The position numbers were made by a program, and so were the translations under genes. Below the pieces are notes generated by a model. That model was not told where the DNA came from and ran no database searches. It was given only the letters and a program-made list of their open reading frames with translations. A stretch of 64,000 bases of DNA from Oscillospiraceae bacterium (lineage in GTDB: Bacteria > Bacillota > Clostridia > Oscillospirales > Ruminococcaceae): assembly GCA_017462785.1 (NCBI GenBank), contig JAFTQJ010000055.1:62001-126000 (forward strand), written 5' to 3'. The first letter of the stretch is position 1. Each line of letters starts with the position of its first letter. Shown one piece after another: positions 62,469-64,000 of the stretch.

Positions 62469-64000
62469 ACCAAGCCCTTTCCGTATCCAGTGCGAGCCTT
62501 GCAAGCTCTGCGAATTCCTGACGGTATTCATCATGCATGTCGGTCTGCTCCAGAAGCTCTGTGATCTGGGCATAGCTGGAGCTTCCCGCATATTCACTGT
62601 TTCGCAGGAGCATGCCGAATTCTGCAACAGCTGCCGCAAATGCCAGATTATCAGGCATTTCTCTGCCGGCACTGCCCTCTGCCGGAATGGGATATTCCAC
62701 AAGGCGGCTTTCCGTGCCCTCCGGCTCCTTGTAACGCAGGGAGATGGTCATCAGCTCGGTTTCCGCAGGGGTCGTGCCATCGGTTTCCTGATATTTCAGC
62801 TCCATGTCATTGACTGCAAGTGCCGCTTTATCCGTGAGCACCAGCTCATAGAGGGCGGTCACAGAATGCCCTGCACCGATCTCTCCGGCATCCACCTTGT
62901 CATCTGCAAAATCCTCATTTGCAAGTGCACGGTTCTCGTAGCCGATCAGACGATAGCCCTCGACAAATTCGGGGTTGAATTCGGTCTGGATCTTCACGTC
63001 CTTGGCAACCGTATAGAGTGTGCCGCCCATCTCCTGCACGAGCACCTTCCGTGCCTCCATCAGGCTGTCGATGTAGGCATAATTGCCGTTGCCGTGGTCT
63101 GCGAGAGCCTCCAGACGGTCGTCCTTGAGGTTGCCCGTACCGAAGCCCAGCACGGAGAGATTCACGCCGGTTTCACGCTCTTCTTCGATCAGGGCGGTCA
63201 GCTCCTCCTCCGTGGAAAGTCCCACGTTCAGGTCGCCGTCCGTTGCGAGAACGACACGGTTGTTGCCGCCCTCGATGAAGTATTCCTCTGCAAGCTCATA
63301 CGCCTGAACGATACCGGCTGCACCGGCGGTCGCACCGCCTGCGGTCAGGTTGTAAAGACTTTCGGCAATGCGGGGGTAGTTGCTGCCGGATTCACCCGCC
63401 AGCACGACCTGTTCTGCACCAGCATAGGTCACAATGGAAATGCGGTCGTTCTCGTTGAGGTTCTCCGCCAGCATTGCGAATGCTTCCTGCACCAAGGGGA
63501 GCTTATCCTCCGAGTACATTGAACCGCTGACATCTATGAGGAATACCAGATTCATGGGCTTTCTTTCGCTCAGGTCGATCTTTTCAGCCTGTAATCCGAC
63601 CAAAAAGAGCTGGGTTTCCTCGTTCCACGGGCAGTCGTACATTTCCGTATTCACAGAGAACGGCACATCGTCCGCAGGCTCGGGGTAATCATAGGAGAAA
63701 TAGTTGATCATCTCCTCGATCCGCACAGCGTCGGGGTTGACCGGCTCACCGTTGAAGAGCATGCGGCGGATGTTGGAATAGGACGCAGTATCCACATCAA
63801 TGGAAAATGTGCTCAGGGGATTTTGCAGGACATTCTTGAAGCCGGCTTCTGTGACTGCATTGTACTCCTCCGCATTCGGCTCTTCGTACCACTCCATATC
63901 TGCGGAATAATGCAGATCTCTACCACCCTCCGCTTCCATTTCTGCTGCGTTATCCTGCATTTCAGGTGCGTTAATGTAGTTTTCCTGTGCGGTATCGCCT
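62461..64000 (-). CDS. VWA domain protein (YfbK-like), 5' end outside the window
   Basis: At least 513 residues; the frame is open to the right edge. An N-terminal von Willebrand-associated segment (LSTFSIDVDTASYSNIRRML, then INYFSYDYPEP) precedes the VWA domain, whose MIDAS is complete: FLIDVSGSM (DxSxS), the Thr in GGATAGAAG and ATDGDLNVG. A C-terminal DUF3520-like region follows (TEFNPEFVEGYRLIGYENRA). Such proteins are usually exported; the signal peptide would be in the missing part. It is coupled to the lipoprotein gene downstream. Confidence 0.88.
   Translation of the reverse strand, partial: GDTAQENYINAPEMQDNAAEMEAEGGRDLHYSADMEWYEEPNAEEYNAVTEAGFKNVLQNPLSTFSIDVDTASYSNIRRMLFNGEPVNPDAVRIEEMINYFSYDYPEPADDVPFSVNTEMYDCPWNEETQLFLVGLQAEKIDLSERKPMNLVFLIDVSGSMYSEDKLPLVQEAFAMLAENLNENDRISIVTYAGAEQVVLAGESGSNYPRIAESLYNLTAGGATAGAAGIVQAYELAEEYFIEGGNNRVVLATDGDLNVGLSTEEELTALIEEERETGVNLSVLGFGTGNLKDDRLEALADHGNGNYAYIDSLMEARKVLVQEMGGTLYTVAKDVKIQTEFNPEFVEGYRLIGYENRALANEDFADDKVDAGEIGAGHSVTALYELVLTDKAALAVNDMELKYQETDGTTPAETELMTISLRYKEPEGTESRLVEYPIPAEGSAGREMPDNLAFAAAVAEFGMLLRNSEYAGSSSYAQITELLEQTDMHDEYRQEFAELARLALDTERAWYE

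Overview
The window looks like a chromosomal segment of an anaerobic, low-GC-lineage Gram-positive (Clostridia, probably a Ruminococcus-like Ruminococcaceae; this assignment is inference). The support is a PolC-type replicative polymerase, the complete spoIIIAA-AH operon, a tRNA-responsive T-box leader, RBSs with strong AGGAGG cores, the MEP isoprenoid route, and cytoplasmic plant-glycan hydrolases (GH2, GH43). No rRNA, tRNA, CRISPR array, insertion sequence, prophage or attachment site was seen. Genes are densely packed, with many ATGA and TAATG stop/start overlaps.

Layout. (1) 1-11482, minus strand: a promoter in front of pyrH reads pyrH, frr, uppS, cdsA, dxr, rseP, a small exported protein, ispG and polC (nucleotide kinase, ribosome recycling, undecaprenyl carrier, phospholipid and isoprenoid synthesis, replication). 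hisZ, cut by the window edge, follows with its own promoter. (2) 11633-12220, plus: a lone membrane protein. (3) 12201-25253: nearly all of branched-chain amino acid synthesis. ilvB-ilvN-ilvC and then ilvD-leuC-leuD-leuB-(DUF815 ATPase)-ilvA-ridA run on the minus strand; leuA runs divergently on the plus strand behind a T-box leader whose specifier appears to be a Leu codon. A candidate promoter plus terminator between ilvC and ilvD may attenuate the second half. The stretch 22969-23585, without a gene, holds the ilvB promoter and leader, the leuA promoter and the T-box. (4) 25365-29551, plus: a GH2 glycosidase and lysA. (5) 29590-32224, minus: a metal P-type ATPase with a perfect consensus promoter overlapped by an ArsR/SmtB-like operator, plus an ICMT-like membrane protein. 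(6) 32361-42859, minus: a long housekeeping operon asp23-nusB-(TsaD paralogue)-xseA-xseB-ispA-DUF212-dxs-tlyA-nadK-argR-recN-(57-aa small ORF), closed by a strong terminator. (7) 42860-47676: spoIIIAA-AH with a candidate sigma-E-type promoter. (8) 47711-49938: an LTA-synthase-like enzyme and a coupled small exported protein. (9) 50237-64000: mixed small units: NADAR protein, ArsC/Spx-like protein, GH43, a P-loop kinase, a SipW-like protein lacking catalytic residues, rpsB-tsf, a YmxH-like protein, a 48-aa protein resembling a bare sorting signal, a radical SAM activase-like protein, a VanY-like protein without zinc ligands, a CLC antiporter with HAD hydrolase and a small protein, and a lipoprotein with a VWA-domain protein cut by the window edge.

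Functional links: dxs, dxr, ispG, ispA and uppS connect pyruvate/GAP to undecaprenyl phosphate; ilvA, ilvBNCD and leuABCD supply Ile, Val and Leu (the final transaminase is not here); RidA can remove the reactive enamine made by IlvA. The most unusual items are the two apparent pseudo-peptidases, the small ORF after recN, the operator without a linked regulator at the metal ATPase, the possible ilvD attenuator, and the CLC gene whose best RBS lacks a standard start codon.
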